Source of the DNA: Candidatus Gastranaerophilales bacterium
Lineage (GTDB): Bacteria; Cyanobacteriota; Vampirovibrionia; Gastranaerophilales; Gastranaerophilaceae
Direction of reading: 5' to 3'
Length of the DNA stretch: 64,000 nt
NCBI GenBank assembly: GCA_944324305.1
Contig: CALUVV010000010.1
Location: forward strand, 22,732 to 86,731
The notes below the pieces were generated by a model, which made no database searches, was not told the DNA's origin, and worked only from the letters and a program-made list of their open reading frames with translations. This document shows positions 1 to 9,151 of this stretch, piece after piece. Numbering within the stretch: position 1 is the first letter of the stretch; the number at the start of each line of letters is the position of its first letter. The position numbers and the translations under genes are program-made.

Positions 1-2
1 TT

Positions 3-1454
3 CCTATTGACAGAAATGACAGACTAATGGACGGCAACAATTGCCCGATTGACTTCCAGTCAACAAACTCAATTGATGCAGTAAGAAAATCTTTCGTTCC
101 TTACGAAATTCCAAACCAAATTATGCAGACAACAGGTGCTGCAGCAAACCTCGGCGGATGTCAGTTTCCCGACGTCCCAAACGGTTTCTGGGCAGCATGC
201 GACATCGATAAACTAGCTATTAATGACGTAGTGGTAGGTTACCCTGACGGTTATTTCAAACCTAACAGAAATATTTCACGTGCAGAATTCGCAACTATAT
301 TAGTTAAAGGCTTCAACCTTGACCAGTGCGATATGCCGCGTGAAGGCTTATTCAAAGACGTTCCGAAAAGCAACTGGGCAAATGCCGCAATTGCTAAAGC
401 GGTTGATGAAGACCTGTTAAAAGGTTATCCCGACGGAAATTTCAAACCTAACCATCCTGTAACAAGGGTTGAAGCATTGACAACAATTGCTAAAGGTATG
501 ACTTGCGACATCGATGAATGCAAAGCAGACGAAATCTTAAGCAAATACGCAGACGGCTGCTCAATTCCTAACTGGGCAAAAATTCCGGTTGCAAAATCAC
601 TTGAAAGCGGTGCTTTAAAAGATATGCCTAATCCGAACATGATTATGCCTAACAAAGAAGCATCCCGTGCAGAAGTTGCATCAATGATGCAGACTGTACG
701 TGTAGCACTGGGCTACGACACAAACCCGAAAACAGCTAACAATATATGCCCTGCTTGTCCTGTAAACAAAAACGCTTTTGTAGAACAGGAAGAAATCGTT
801 AAAATTCCTACATTAAAAGTAAAAATGATTGACCAGTTAACAGCAAAATCATCTCACGTAGGACAATACTTCAGAGCTAACACTCTTGAAGACGTAACAA
901 TTAACGGTGTAACTTATCCATGCGGTTCTACCGTAACAGGTCAGGTTGTAGAAGTAATCAGACCTTCAGGCTGTGATAAAGGTGCTTTAAAATTGTCATT
1001 CACCGAAATCAAAAGCGGAAAATGCAAAACAAAATTACCGAAACAAATCTTGCAGGCACAGGTTAACAAATCAAAACAGGTTAACCCTGTAGCAAGACTG
1101 GTAGAAATGCCGTTTACACTTGCCGGTTCGCTAATCGGTGTAACAGGCAGAACAGTCGGCGGTATCATTACAAACGTCGGTAACGCCGCAGAAAACGTAT
1201 CTAACGATGCAGGTTATATGTTAGGGCACGCATTCCAGGGACAATTCGGTGCAGCTGCACGTAACCTCGGAGACGGCTTATGGGAAACTGTTAAGGCTCC
1301 TGTTGACGTAACAAGAACCGCATTATCAGGTACAATGGGCTTATTCCAAACTACAGGCGACGAATTTGCTTACCTTGTTGACCCGCGCGGATATAAGATA
1401 TCTGCTGTAAATCCAAGAGAACACATTACTATTGCGTTTGGCTGCAGCGAGTAA
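3..1454 (+). CDS. SLH-domain envelope protein, 5' end outside window
   Basis: The reading frame is open to the left edge, so the N-terminus is missing; the first Met in the window is at 27. Counting from that Met, two clear S-layer homology domains lie at about 47-98 and 107-155 (FPDVP..W, GYPDG.FKPN, then RAEF or RVEA), followed by a degenerate third at about 173-228. SLH domains anchor proteins to cell-wall polymers; in cyanobacteria and relatives they occur in outer-membrane porins. The C-terminal ~230 residues contain a beta-rich segment with paired cysteines (YPCGSTVTG, SGCDKG, GKCKT) and then a Gly/Ala-rich region that may be membrane-interacting. No porin barrel is recognisable here, so the function is a structural guess. 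It is followed by a bidirectional terminator. Confidence 0.8.
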   Translation, partial: PIDRNDRLMDGNNCPIDFQSTNSIDAVRKSFVPYEIPNQIMQTTGAAANLGGCQFPDVPNGFWAACDIDKLAINDVVVGYPDGYFKPNRNISRAEFATILVKGFNLDQCDMPREGLFKDVPKSNWANAAIAKAVDEDLLKGYPDGNFKPNHPVTRVEALTTIAKGMTCDIDECKADEILSKYADGCSIPNWAKIPVAKSLESGALKDMPNPNMIMPNKEASRAEVASMMQTVRVALGYDTNPKTANNICPACPVNKNAFVEQEEIVKIPTLKVKMIDQLTAKSSHVGQYFRANTLEDVTINGVTYPCGSTVTGQVVEVIRPSGCDKGALKLSFTEIKSGKCKTKLPKQILQAQVNKSKQVNPVARLVEMPFTLAGSLIGVTGRTVGGIITNVGNAAENVSNDAGYMLGHAFQGQFGAAARNLGDGLWETVKAPVDVTRTALSGTMGLFQTTGDEFAYLVDPRGYKISAVNPREHITIAFGCSE

Positions 1455-1510
1455 CCTCATAATCAGCTGAACACCATTAAAACAAACAGTAATTAATTTG
1501 TTCGAAGCCT

Positions 1511-1551
1511 GAGAAAACCGGTATCTGAATAAGATGCCGGTTTTCTGTTTT
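1511..1551. terminator. Bidirectional intrinsic terminator
   Basis: Stem of about 14 bp (AGAAAACCGGTATC with GATGCCGGTTTTCT, one wobble) and a 7-nt loop, with a T-run on the plus side and A-rich sequence on the other. It lies between the convergent SLH gene and the efflux operon and probably serves both. Confidence 0.85.
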
Positions 1552-1565
1552 TATTATATTCTTAA

Positions 1566-3116
1566 TTATGCTTTCTTCAGTTTCTTCATCAAAAGAAGCA
1601 GAGGGATTACCGCAAAGCACAAAGCACCGAATATTCTAAATGAATCTATAAATGCCCATAAAGTTGATTGCTTTATAAGCTGTCCGTAATACGAATATTG
1701 TGCCATATACTGCGCAACCGAATGTTCGGCATAACCTGCAAGAGCAGCCGCTGTCGATTGTACTCTTTCTATAAAAGCAGGATTTAACTCGCTTGTCTTG
1801 CCGACCATCATATACTGGTGAACCTGTGCAAATCTTGTCAGCATTGTTGCTACAAGTGATGTCCCGATTGCACTTCCGATATTTTTCAAAAGGTTTTGAA
1901 TACCTGTTGCGTTTGTCATCTGCTCGTTTCTCAATGTATCAACTGATAAATTCATAATCGGAACCATAGAAAGCCCCATACCGATACCCATTACAAAGTT
2001 AGGAATTGCAATATTCATATTTGAAATCTGTAAGTTTAATGAACCGAATATCAATGTTGAGCCGCCAAGTAAACTTAAACCTACAGCAACAAGAATTCTG
2101 TTATCAATTCTATTTGACAATGTTGCAGTCATAAGCATCGCTGTCATACTGCCTAAGCCTCTCGGCATCATTGTTGCACCGCTTAAAAATGCCGTATATC
2201 CGAGCATACTCTGCAAAAATTGTGGAAGAATTGCAAGAGATGCATATAATACAGCCTGAATTACAACGGAAATTATTGTTCCTGCCGAAAAGTTTCTGTC
2301 TTTGAATACTGATAAATCTATCAAAGAATGTTTATTGGTAATCTGTGAATGGAAAAACAAAACACAAGCAATGCAAGAAACAGCAAAAGTCCAGCAAATC
2401 CATGTTGCATTAAACCAATCCGCGTTGTTGCCTTTATCAAGAACGGTTTGAAGCGTCACAAGCCAGATTGTAAGAAAGAAAAAGCCTTTTCCGTCTATTT
2501 TAACATTTTTCTGTTTTTTCGCATACGGCGGATCTTCGACGAGTTTTTGGGAAAGCAAAGCAGCCAGACAGCCGAAAGGAACGTTTATATAAAAAATCCA
2601 CGGCCATGTCCAGTTATCCGTAATCCAGCCGCCTAAAACAGGACCGATAATAGGAGCAAGGATTACGCCCATACCGAAAACGGACATCGCAATTCCGCGC
2701 TTTTCTTTCGGAAAGCTTTCAATAATTATAGCCTGCGAAATAGGCAGGATTCCGCCGCCGCCAAACCCTTGCAGAACACGCGCGAATATCATAAATTCAA
2801 TATTTTTCGCCATACCGCAAAGCATTGACGCTATTGTAAATGTTAAAATACTTATTATAAAAAAGTTTTTACGTCCGAAAACTTTACTGAAAAAGTCAAC
2901 CGCAGGGATTACGATACCCGCGGCAATCAAATAGCTTGTTAAAATCCACATTGACTCGTCGCGCGTCGCAGAAAAGCTGCCCGCCATATGAGGCAATGCT
3001 ACGTTTCCGATTGTTCCGTCAAGTACATAAATGAATACCGAAAGCATTACGGGTATAATCATTATCCACGGATTGACTGATGGGGTCCATTGTTCTTTTA
3101 TTTCCTGATTTGACAT
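1566..3116 (-). CDS. DHA2-family multidrug MFS transporter (EmrB/QacA type), second copy
   Basis: Inner-membrane proton-driven drug exporter of the 14-TM DHA2 family, 516 residues, the usual length. Visible signatures: the family TM1 motif NVALPHMAGS at about 38-47, a Gly-rich motif-C-like segment (GFGGGGILPIS) and NVPFG after the fourth to sixth helices. It is the last gene of the marR-emrA-emrB-emrB operon, 6 bp downstream of a paralogue of nearly the same length. The paralogues share most family motifs but differ through the C-terminal half, so this is an old duplication and both are probably functional. Substrates cannot be read from sequence. Confidence 0.9.
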   Translation of the reverse strand: MSNQEIKEQWTPSVNPWIMIIPVMLSVFIYVLDGTIGNVALPHMAGSFSATRDESMWILTSYLIAAGIVIPAVDFFSKVFGRKNFFIISILTFTIASMLCGMAKNIEFMIFARVLQGFGGGGILPISQAIIIESFPKEKRGIAMSVFGMGVILAPIIGPVLGGWITDNWTWPWIFYINVPFGCLAALLSQKLVEDPPYAKKQKNVKIDGKGFFFLTIWLVTLQTVLDKGNNADWFNATWICWTFAVSCIACVLFFHSQITNKHSLIDLSVFKDRNFSAGTIISVVIQAVLYASLAILPQFLQSMLGYTAFLSGATMMPRGLGSMTAMLMTATLSNRIDNRILVAVGLSLLGGSTLIFGSLNLQISNMNIAIPNFVMGIGMGLSMVPIMNLSVDTLRNEQMTNATGIQNLLKNIGSAIGTSLVATMLTRFAQVHQYMMVGKTSELNPAFIERVQSTAAALAGYAEHSVAQYMAQYSYYGQLIKQSTLWAFIDSFRIFGALCFAVIPLLLLMKKLKKA

Positions 3117-3122
3117 ATATCT

Positions 3123-4682
3123 TTAATTCTCTGCTTTCCTCTCTCCTTTTAATAAAAACATAAAAGGAATTAAAATAAAACAAGCCAAAGCGAATACTTT
3201 AAAAGTAGTCATATAGGCACATAGGGTAGACTGCTGGATTAGCTCGTTATAAAGCATTTTACCTGCCATATAAGTTGCGTTCATCATATCACCTGCATGA
3301 TGAACAAATGAACCTGCATATGTACTTAATTTTTCCATAAATACGGAATTTGAAATACTTAAATTTTTTACAAGAGCGTTCTGGTGAATTTGTGAAAATC
3401 GCGAAATCATTGTTGCAACAAGAGAAGTCCCGATTGCTCCGCCGATTGTTTTTAAAAGGTTTTGCAAACCCGATGCGTTTGTCATCTGGTCATTTCTTAA
3501 TGTTATACAGGACAAGGTAGTTATAGGCATAAAAGAAAATACTAATCCCATACCAAAAATATAATTCGGAATAGCAATATTAAAAGGGTTAATTTCAAGG
3601 TTTAAAAGACCTAACATCCAGCCTCCTATCCCTAAAGCACACAACCCCATAATCCCGTATGTTTTGTAACTGATTTTTCCTCCGAGACCTCCGAAAATTA
3701 ATAATGCAGTAAGACACCCTAAACCTCGCGGCATTATTGCCAAACCGCTTAAAAAAGAATCATATCCGAGCATATATTGAAGCATCTGGGGTAAAATAGC
3801 AAGTGATGCAAGTAATACTGCATTAATTAAAATCAACATAACTGTGCCGAAAACATAATTTGAATCTTTTAGAACTTCAAGTTTCACAAGAGGATTTTTG
3901 CCCTTAACCTGTGAATAGAAAAACAATACAGCTCCACAAACTGCAACGGCACTTAACCAGCATATCCACGGTGCATTAAACCAGTCAGCATCATTACCCT
4001 TATCAAAAACTATTTGTAATGGAACAAGCCAAACACAAAGCCATAAAAATCCCCACTTATCCAAATGAATATTGTCTTGCTTTGAAGCATACGGAGGATC
4101 TTCAAGAAATCTTTTAGCAAGAGCAATACAGAAAAAACCAACAGGGACATTTATAAAAAAGATATAAGGCCACGACCAGTTTTCAGTAATATAACCGCCC
4201 ATAACAGGACCTAAAATAGGTGCAACAATAACAACAAGACCGAAAACAGCCATTGCCTTATTTCTTGCTTCTCCTGAAAAACATTCCATACAAACCGCCT
4301 GAGCCATTGGCATTAGACAGCCCCCGCCGAAACCTTGCATTGCACGTGCTAATACAATCATACCTATAGAATTTGAAATCCCGCATAAAAACGATGCTAT
4401 TGTAAATATAAAAACACCGAGCATGAAGAAATTTTTTCTTCCGAGAAATTTACAGAAAAAATCTATCATTGGAATTACTATGCTGCTCGCCATCAGGTAG
4501 CTTGTCAAAACCCAAATAGATTCCTGACTGCTGACGGAATATGAACCGGCAATATGCGGCAATGCAACGTTTGCAACTGTTTCATCCAATGCATACATAA
4601 ATGTTGCAAGCATTACGGGTAAAATTATTAACCATGGATTGGTTTTAGGTTTCCACTCCTGAACTTGTTCTTGTGTAGACAT
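3123..4682 (-). CDS. emrB: DHA2-family multidrug MFS transporter (EmrB type), first copy
   Basis: 519-residue, 14-TM proton antiporter that would pair with the adjacent EmrA adaptor and a TolC channel to move drugs across both membranes. The TM1 motif NVALPHIAGS and the motif-C-like GFGGGCLMPMAQ are intact. The start ATG at 4682 has GGGGAAGT just upstream. It sits 53 bp after emrA, separated by a strong hairpin at 4706-4730, and 6 bp before a second emrB-like gene. The symbol follows the family and its neighbours and does not imply a tested substrate. Confidence 0.9.
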   Translation of the reverse strand: MSTQEQVQEWKPKTNPWLIILPVMLATFMYALDETVANVALPHIAGSYSVSSQESIWVLTSYLMASSIVIPMIDFFCKFLGRKNFFMLGVFIFTIASFLCGISNSIGMIVLARAMQGFGGGCLMPMAQAVCMECFSGEARNKAMAVFGLVVIVAPILGPVMGGYITENWSWPYIFFINVPVGFFCIALAKRFLEDPPYASKQDNIHLDKWGFLWLCVWLVPLQIVFDKGNDADWFNAPWICWLSAVAVCGAVLFFYSQVKGKNPLVKLEVLKDSNYVFGTVMLILINAVLLASLAILPQMLQYMLGYDSFLSGLAIMPRGLGCLTALLIFGGLGGKISYKTYGIMGLCALGIGGWMLGLLNLEINPFNIAIPNYIFGMGLVFSFMPITTLSCITLRNDQMTNASGLQNLLKTIGGAIGTSLVATMISRFSQIHQNALVKNLSISNSVFMEKLSTYAGSFVHHAGDMMNATYMAGKMLYNELIQQSTLCAYMTTFKVFALACFILIPFMFLLKGERKAEN

Positions 4683-4705
4683 ACTTCCCCACGTTTTATA
4701 TTTGT

Positions 4706-4730
4706 AAGGAGCCTTTAATTAAGGCTCCTT
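4706..4730 (-). other. Intercistronic hairpin between emrA and emrB
   Basis: Perfect 8-bp stem AAGGAGCC/GGCTCCTT with a 9-nt AT-rich loop. In the direction of transcription there is no U-run after it (ACAAATA follows), so it is not a standard terminator. It may stabilise or process the polycistronic mRNA and set the EmrA:EmrB ratio (inference). Confidence 0.6.
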
Positions 4731-4735
4731 GTTTG

Positions 4736-5734
4736 CTATTTAACCCTTACTTTAGGAACAACTGACATGCCGGGAACGATATTATATTCATTCGGGTCAA
4801 TTTTTTCTGTAAATACGATTTTTACAGGTATTCTCTGTACAATCTTAACGAATGACCCTACAGCATTTTCTGGCGGGAATAAACTTGATTTTGCACCTGA
4901 TGCGCGCTGAATACTGTCAATTTTTCCTTTAAATACTTTATTCGGATATGTATCAACTTTAATATCAACTTCCTGACCCGGTTTCATGTGGCGGAGTTGA
5001 TTTTCTTTAAAGTTTGCGACTACCCATACATCTTCCGGAACAATTACGAAAAGTGGAGAACCTACATTTACGTACATACCTTTTTCAACACGTCTTGATG
5101 ATACTGTTCCTGTCTGAGGTGCATAAATGTTTGTATATCCGAGATTTAATTTTGCTTTATCTCTTAAAGCTTTAATTTCTTTTAAGTCAGCATCGGCAAC
5201 TTTGTTTCCGTTTTCCGAAAGCAAAGCTTCTTCGGATTGGGTTAAATTAGCCTGAGCGGAATCGTATTTTGCCTGTGCAGTGTCAAGTGTCTGCTTGGAA
5301 ACAGCACCTTGAGCATACAAATTTTTATATCTGTCCAAATCTTTTTTTGCAACATCAATATTTGTCTGCATTGCTTTAAAGTTAGCTTTTGCATTTTTCT
5401 GGTTTAACAGAGTTCTTTCATATTTAGCCTCTGCCTGTGCAAGAGCGACTTCATAGTCAGCAGGGTCGATTTTTGCAACAAGATCGCCTTCTTTAACCTT
5501 CTGGTTATCGGTAATATAAACATCGGTAATCTGGCCGCTTACACGCGGAGCAACCTGAACTGTTGTAGTTTCGACATAGGCGTCATCCGTTGACTGGTAC
5601 ATTAATGCATCATGAATTACAAAAGCACCCGCAATTGCAACCACAATCCCTACTCCCAATGCAATATATCTTTTAAACGGTTTGTGTTCTTTTTTAACTT
5701 CTTGTTCTTCTACATTTGTATTTTGTTCTTCCAT
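4736..5734 (-). CDS. emrA: EmrA/HlyD-family membrane fusion protein
   Basis: Periplasmic adaptor linking an inner-membrane DHA2 pump to an outer-membrane TolC channel. Of 332 residues, a charged cytoplasmic N-terminus is followed by one TM helix at about 26-45. Then come the lipoyl-like half-motif (VKEGDLVAKIDPADYE), a long alpha-hairpin with coiled-coil (about 95-190), the second lipoyl half (IYAPQTGTVSSRRVEKG) and a beta-barrel domain. Length and order fit EmrA. It lies between marR and emrB, all minus strand, with tolC divergent, making a complete tripartite system. Confidence 0.93.
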   Translation of the reverse strand: MEEQNTNVEEQEVKKEHKPFKRYIALGVGIVVAIAGAFVIHDALMYQSTDDAYVETTTVQVAPRVSGQITDVYITDNQKVKEGDLVAKIDPADYEVALAQAEAKYERTLLNQKNAKANFKAMQTNIDVAKKDLDRYKNLYAQGAVSKQTLDTAQAKYDSAQANLTQSEEALLSENGNKVADADLKEIKALRDKAKLNLGYTNIYAPQTGTVSSRRVEKGMYVNVGSPLFVIVPEDVWVVANFKENQLRHMKPGQEVDIKVDTYPNKVFKGKIDSIQRASGAKSSLFPPENAVGSFVKIVQRIPVKIVFTEKIDPNEYNIVPGMSVVPKVRVK

Positions 5735-5759
5735 TTTCTACCTCATGTTATCAATTATA

Positions 5760-6227
5760 TTATATGTTCATATTAACATTTTTTTCCAAATCGAGCCTAA
5801 ATTTTTTCAGAGCTTCATGAACCCTGTCTACTTCTTCGGTTGAAATCTTTTTGGTAATACCGTCAAAGTATCTTTTAATTTTTTTATTAATTGAACCGAG
5901 TTCTCTCAAGCCTGCTTCGGTAATGCCCATTTTTTTTACAAGTCTGTTGTTTTTCGTGTCAATAAATCGTGTAATAAATCCTTTTTCTTCCAGAGAATTT
6001 AAAATTCTGCCGGTATTTGCTCTATCTTTCAAAAGTAATTTTGCAAGATCTCTCTGACATATCCCTGCATTAATCGACACTGTATCAAGTGCAAAATATT
6101 CATCGGGGGATATGGAAATCTCAAGTTTTTCAAACAGCTGGAGCGTAAGTATACGCATTAATCTTGCAGTCTGTTCAAGTTCATAATGTATGCTGTCTGT
6201 ATAATGTTGTAATTTTGAATCCGTCAT
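5760..6227 (-). CDS. MarR-family transcriptional regulator of the efflux operon
   Basis: 155-residue winged-helix protein. Helices around LLKDRANTGRILNSLEEKGF form the recognition region and the wing carries DTKNNRLVKK, as in MarR. It is first in the operon with emrA and two emrB genes and divergent from tolC, so it most likely represses both and is released by a small ligand. A -10 box (TATAAT, 6234-6239) lies 6 nt before the ATG, so its mRNA is probably leaderless. A palindromic site in the 95-bp divergent gap is the likely operator. Confidence 0.9.
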   Translation of the reverse strand: MTDSKLQHYTDSIHYELEQTARLMRILTLQLFEKLEISISPDEYFALDTVSINAGICQRDLAKLLLKDRANTGRILNSLEEKGFITRFIDTKNNRLVKKMGITEAGLRELGSINKKIKRYFDGITKKISTEEVDRVHEALKKFRLDLEKNVNMNI

Positions 6228-6262
6228 AAGTTTATTATAATTTAAATTATTATTTTAATATA

Positions 6263-6294
6263 TGTTGTAAAAAAAATATGTTGCATTTACAACA
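6263..6294. promoter_or_regulatory. Probable MarR operator in marR-tolC divergent region
   Basis: A 16-bp palindrome TGTTGCATTTACAACA (6279-6294; arms TGTTG/CAACA, 6-nt spacer) and an upstream half-site TGTTGTAAA (6263-6271) that is an exact inverted match to TTTACAACA. Size and shape fit MarR-family operators, and the site lies between the two divergent starts. Binding by this MarR is inference. Confidence 0.65.
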
Positions 6295-6355
6295 GTATTA
6301 TGCTAACATATGATTATTAAAAATGCAAGCATTAAATATAGAGGAATATAATAAA

Positions 6356-7771
6356 GTGAGAAAGATTATATCAATAGCATTACTGGCAAGTTTTATGAGC
6401 ATGAATATCATGCCTGTATTTGCGCTTGAAAACAGCAACAGCGCATCTACAGCAACACCGAAACAATTTAAAAGCATGGTGAAGAAAAATAAAAAAACAT
6501 CAGATGATTATAAATTCGCTTATGTAAATATGAACTGGTGGGATAACTTTAACGATGATATTTTAACATCATATATTCAAAAAGCTATATTAAATAATTA
6601 CGATTTAAAAATGGCTTCCTTAAACGTTCAGGAATATTACCAGAATGTTAAAATTCAGTTTGCAAATGAATTGCCTCAGGCAGGCGTCGGATTTTCCCCA
6701 GCTTACATTAAAGGACTTAATACCACAAGCACTGATTGGTCGTTCATTGCTCCAGCTATGATTAACTATGAAGTTGATATTTTTCTGAAAAACAGAGATA
6801 AAACAAAAGCGGTTAAGAAACTTTATGAAGGTTCTAAACTTGATGAAAGAGCCGCATATATCTCGATTGCGTCAGCTGTCGGAACAACATATTTAAATAT
6901 TGTTAAACTTGACAAAACAATTGAACTTCAGGAACAAATTGTTAAGCAAAGACAAGATATTTATAATCTTATGCTTGCAAGAAACAAAGAAGGTTTAACA
7001 TCAACCGCAGACACAGTAAAAGCTAATAAAGCACTGGTTCAAGGCCAAACCGATTTAATTGAGTTAAAGAAACAGAGAGAGAAATTATTGCATCAATTCT
7101 GCGTGCTTATCGGCGAAAGCCCCGAAAATGCAAATTCTATTGAAAGAACTTCATTAGATCAGCTTGTATATGATTTAAATATTCCAGCAAGCATTCCGTC
7201 AGAAATCATCATGCAGAGACCTGACTACATGAGAGCGGAATTAATGGTTGAAAAAGCAGGACTTGATGTAAGAGTTGCTAAAAAAGAACTCCTTCCGACA
7301 ATTAATATTTCGGGATTTGCATTGTTTAATGCAGGCGATTTGGGAAGCATTTTGACAACCAAAAACGCATTAATGGGACTTGCGGGTGGTGCAATATTAC
7401 CTTTGTTTACGGGCGGAAGAAGACTTGCAAACATCAGATTGAAAAAAGCAGCTTATGAAAGAATTTTGCAAGACTATTACAAAACAAATTTGACAGCTAT
7501 TCAGGAAGTTAACGATGCACTTGTGGCTTCGAGAATGGACAAAGAGAAAATGAATCAAACATTAACTCAGTCAAATTTGGAAAAAGCGGATTACAAATAC
7601 AACGAACATAAATTCAACGAAGGAACGATTTCCAAACTTGATTTAATTCAATATCATGAAAATCTGCTAACTATAGACAAACTCGTTGCCCAGCAAAAAG
7701 TTGAATGTATGGTAGATGCAATCGGACTTTACAAAGCAACGGGAAGCAAACCTTATGACTATGTAAATTAA
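6356..7771 (+). CDS. TolC/NodT-type outer-membrane efflux protein
   Basis: Outer-membrane channel of the RND/EmrAB type. I chose GTG at 6356 over the in-frame ATG at 6323: GAGGA lies 10 nt upstream and translation then begins directly with a signal peptide (positive start, hydrophobic ISIALLASFM, cleavage near VFA). About 471 residues. The NodT-family motif RPDYMRAELMVEKAGLDVRVAKKE is visible as the short stretch RPDYMRAE..A..DVRVAKKE. Two repeats of alpha-helical barrel and beta segments fit the family. Divergent from marR-emrA-emrB-emrB, so it is presumably their exit duct. Confidence 0.9.
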   Translation: MRKIISIALLASFMSMNIMPVFALENSNSASTATPKQFKSMVKKNKKTSDDYKFAYVNMNWWDNFNDDILTSYIQKAILNNYDLKMASLNVQEYYQNVKIQFANELPQAGVGFSPAYIKGLNTTSTDWSFIAPAMINYEVDIFLKNRDKTKAVKKLYEGSKLDERAAYISIASAVGTTYLNIVKLDKTIELQEQIVKQRQDIYNLMLARNKEGLTSTADTVKANKALVQGQTDLIELKKQREKLLHQFCVLIGESPENANSIERTSLDQLVYDLNIPASIPSEIIMQRPDYMRAELMVEKAGLDVRVAKKELLPTINISGFALFNAGDLGSILTTKNALMGLAGGAILPLFTGGRRLANIRLKKAAYERILQDYYKTNLTAIQEVNDALVASRMDKEKMNQTLTQSNLEKADYKYNEHKFNEGTISKLDLIQYHENLLTIDKLVAQQKVECMVDAIGLYKATGSKPYDYVN

Positions 7772-7818
7772 ATTCACATATAATCATCACCTCTTTACTT
7801 TAATCCAATTAAAGTAAT

Positions 7819-7853
7819 GTGCCGGCAAGCCTCACTATTGCCGGCATTTCTTT
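7819..7853 (+). terminator. Intrinsic terminator after tolC
   Basis: Stem GCCGGCAA (7821-7828) with TTGCCGGC (7838-7845) and a T-rich tail. Its distal end touches the stop codon of the small minus-strand gene at 7852. Confidence 0.8.
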
Positions 7854-7971
7854 ATTGTAACGTGCCTGGTTCAAATTCAATATTATTATATAATTCTTTT
7901 GTTCTTAATCTTTTTCCTATATTATTTATTTTTTGAGCTGTTTCGTAATCTAACTTACAAGAACTATTCAT
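7852..7971 (-). CDS. Small 39-residue protein, unknown
   Basis: ATG at 7971 with an AGGAG Shine-Dalgarno at 7980-7984 (8-nt spacing), running to TAA at 7852-7854. The product begins MNSSCKLDYETAQKINNIG and is charged, without a membrane segment. It is divergent from the Xre gene at 8075, and the promoter region between them carries repeated GTCAA motifs. It may be a partner or target of that regulator, for example an antitoxin-like or accessory peptide (inference). Confidence rests on the strong ribosome site and tight fit between neighbours. Confidence 0.5.
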   Translation of the reverse strand: MNSSCKLDYETAQKINNIGKRLRTKELYNNIEFEPGTLQ

Positions 7972-7999
7972 TATTTTGTCTCCTTGTTTATAAAATTTA

Positions 8000-8067
8000 G
8001 TCAAATATAGTTGTTTATTAGTCAACTATATAATATTGAATATATACTGTCAATAGTCTAATATAAT
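8000..8067. promoter_or_regulatory. Xre operator/promoter region with repeated GTCAA motifs
   Basis: Three similar elements: TAGTCAAATATAG (from 7999), TAGTCAACTATA (from 8019) and TGTCAATAGTC (from 8049). ATAGTTG at 8007-8013 and CAACTAT at 8023-8029 form a perfect inverted pair. The -10 box TATAAT is at 8062-8067, 7 nt before the ATG at 8075, so the transcript would be leaderless and the third motif overlaps the promoter. This suggests autoregulation. Confidence 0.5.
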
Positions 8068-8074
8068 TGGTATT

Positions 8075-8311
8075 ATGACAAATACAGATAATAATTTACG
8101 TATTAAAATTGGCCTTAAAATCAGAATTGAAAGAACTAAAAGAAAACTTTCTCAAGAAAAATTGAGCGAATTATCAGACATAAGCAAAACCTATATCGGC
8201 TCTATTGAACGCGGAGAAAGTGTTCCTACAATTGATATATTAAACAAAATTGCAATTGCATTTGAGATGGAATTAAAAGAACTTGTTGATGTTTCAAAGG
8301 TTGATTTATAA
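8075..8311 (+). CDS. Xre-family helix-turn-helix regulator
   Basis: 78 residues, almost entirely one HTH_3 domain (RTKRKLSQEKLSELSDISKTY, then IERGESVPTIDILNKIA). Single-domain regulators of this size commonly control themselves and a neighbour. Here the neighbour is the divergent 39-residue gene. No ligand domain is present. Two other small Xre proteins occur in this window (30716 and 38740); the one at 38740 has a similar GTCAAnnTAGTTG motif in its promoter. Confidence 0.85.
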   Translation: MTNTDNNLRIKIGLKIRIERTKRKLSQEKLSELSDISKTYIGSIERGESVPTIDILNKIAIAFEMELKELVDVSKVDL

Positions 8312-8314
8312 CAA

Positions 8315-9151
8315 TTATATATTCTTTCCTGTTATAACCCTGTCAATTCCCGCAAGGTCTTTTATGATTTCAATCTCTTTAAATCCGTTTTGCTGCATTA
8401 TTGATTTTACGTCCTGTGATTGACCTATACCGAGTTCAAACATTAAATATCCGCCTTTGTTTAATACTTTATGAGCATCGACTGTTATTTTTTCGTAAAA
8501 CTCAAGGCCTTTTTCATCTTTTGTAAAAAGTGCCTGTTCAGGGTCAAACTTAACCTCAATTTGAATATTTTCTTTTTCAAATGGCGGTATATAAGGCGGG
8601 TTTGAAATAATAATATCAAAGCTTTCACCCGGTTTAACGTTTGAAAAAACATCGGATTTTCTGAAAATAGCCTTATTAAATAAATTCAGCCTTGAAGCGT
8701 TATCAAGGGCAGTATTTAATGCATCCGTCGAAATATCAAGCCCGATAATTTGGCATTCGGTGTGTTTTGCAATCATGCAGGCAATACAGCCCGAACCTGT
8801 TCCCACATCAAGAGCTGTTTTAAAATTATTTTTATTAATTGTTTCAATAGCTTTTCTTACAAGAATTTCAGTTTCATCGCGGGGAATTAAAACAGACGGG
8901 TTTACGATAAACTTTTCTCCCATAAAATCGGCAAATCCTATTATATGCTGAACAGGCTGCCTTGTTTTTGCACGAAGTTCAGCTTTTTCTTTGACTAATT
9001 CAAGTTTTTCGGCCGTAAGTTTATTTCCCGCAATTATATCTTTTACTCCGTAATCAGCAAAATGCTCGAGCAGCATCTTGACTTCAACATTTGCTTCATT
9101 AGGTTCTATTCCGCTATCTGTCAATATTTTCAAAATCTCTTGAATACTCAT
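8315..9151 (-). CDS. prmC: Peptide chain release factor N5-glutamine methyltransferase
   Basis: Methylates the Gln of the GGQ motif in release factors RF1/RF2 using S-adenosylmethionine. 278 residues, the standard length. SAM-binding DVGTGSG at 115-121 and the catalytic NPPY at 184-187 are intact, and the N-terminal helical RF-binding domain is present. prfA is not next to it, unlike in many bacteria. Its start overlaps the end of the upstream gene by 38 nt, so translation is probably coupled. Confidence 0.93.
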   Translation of the reverse strand: MSIQEILKILTDSGIEPNEANVEVKMLLEHFADYGVKDIIAGNKLTAEKLELVKEKAELRAKTRQPVQHIIGFADFMGEKFIVNPSVLIPRDETEILVRKAIETINKNNFKTALDVGTGSGCIACMIAKHTECQIIGLDISTDALNTALDNASRLNLFNKAIFRKSDVFSNVKPGESFDIIISNPPYIPPFEKENIQIEVKFDPEQALFTKDEKGLEFYEKITVDAHKVLNKGGYLMFELGIGQSQDVKSIMQQNGFKEIEIIKDLAGIDRVITGKNI

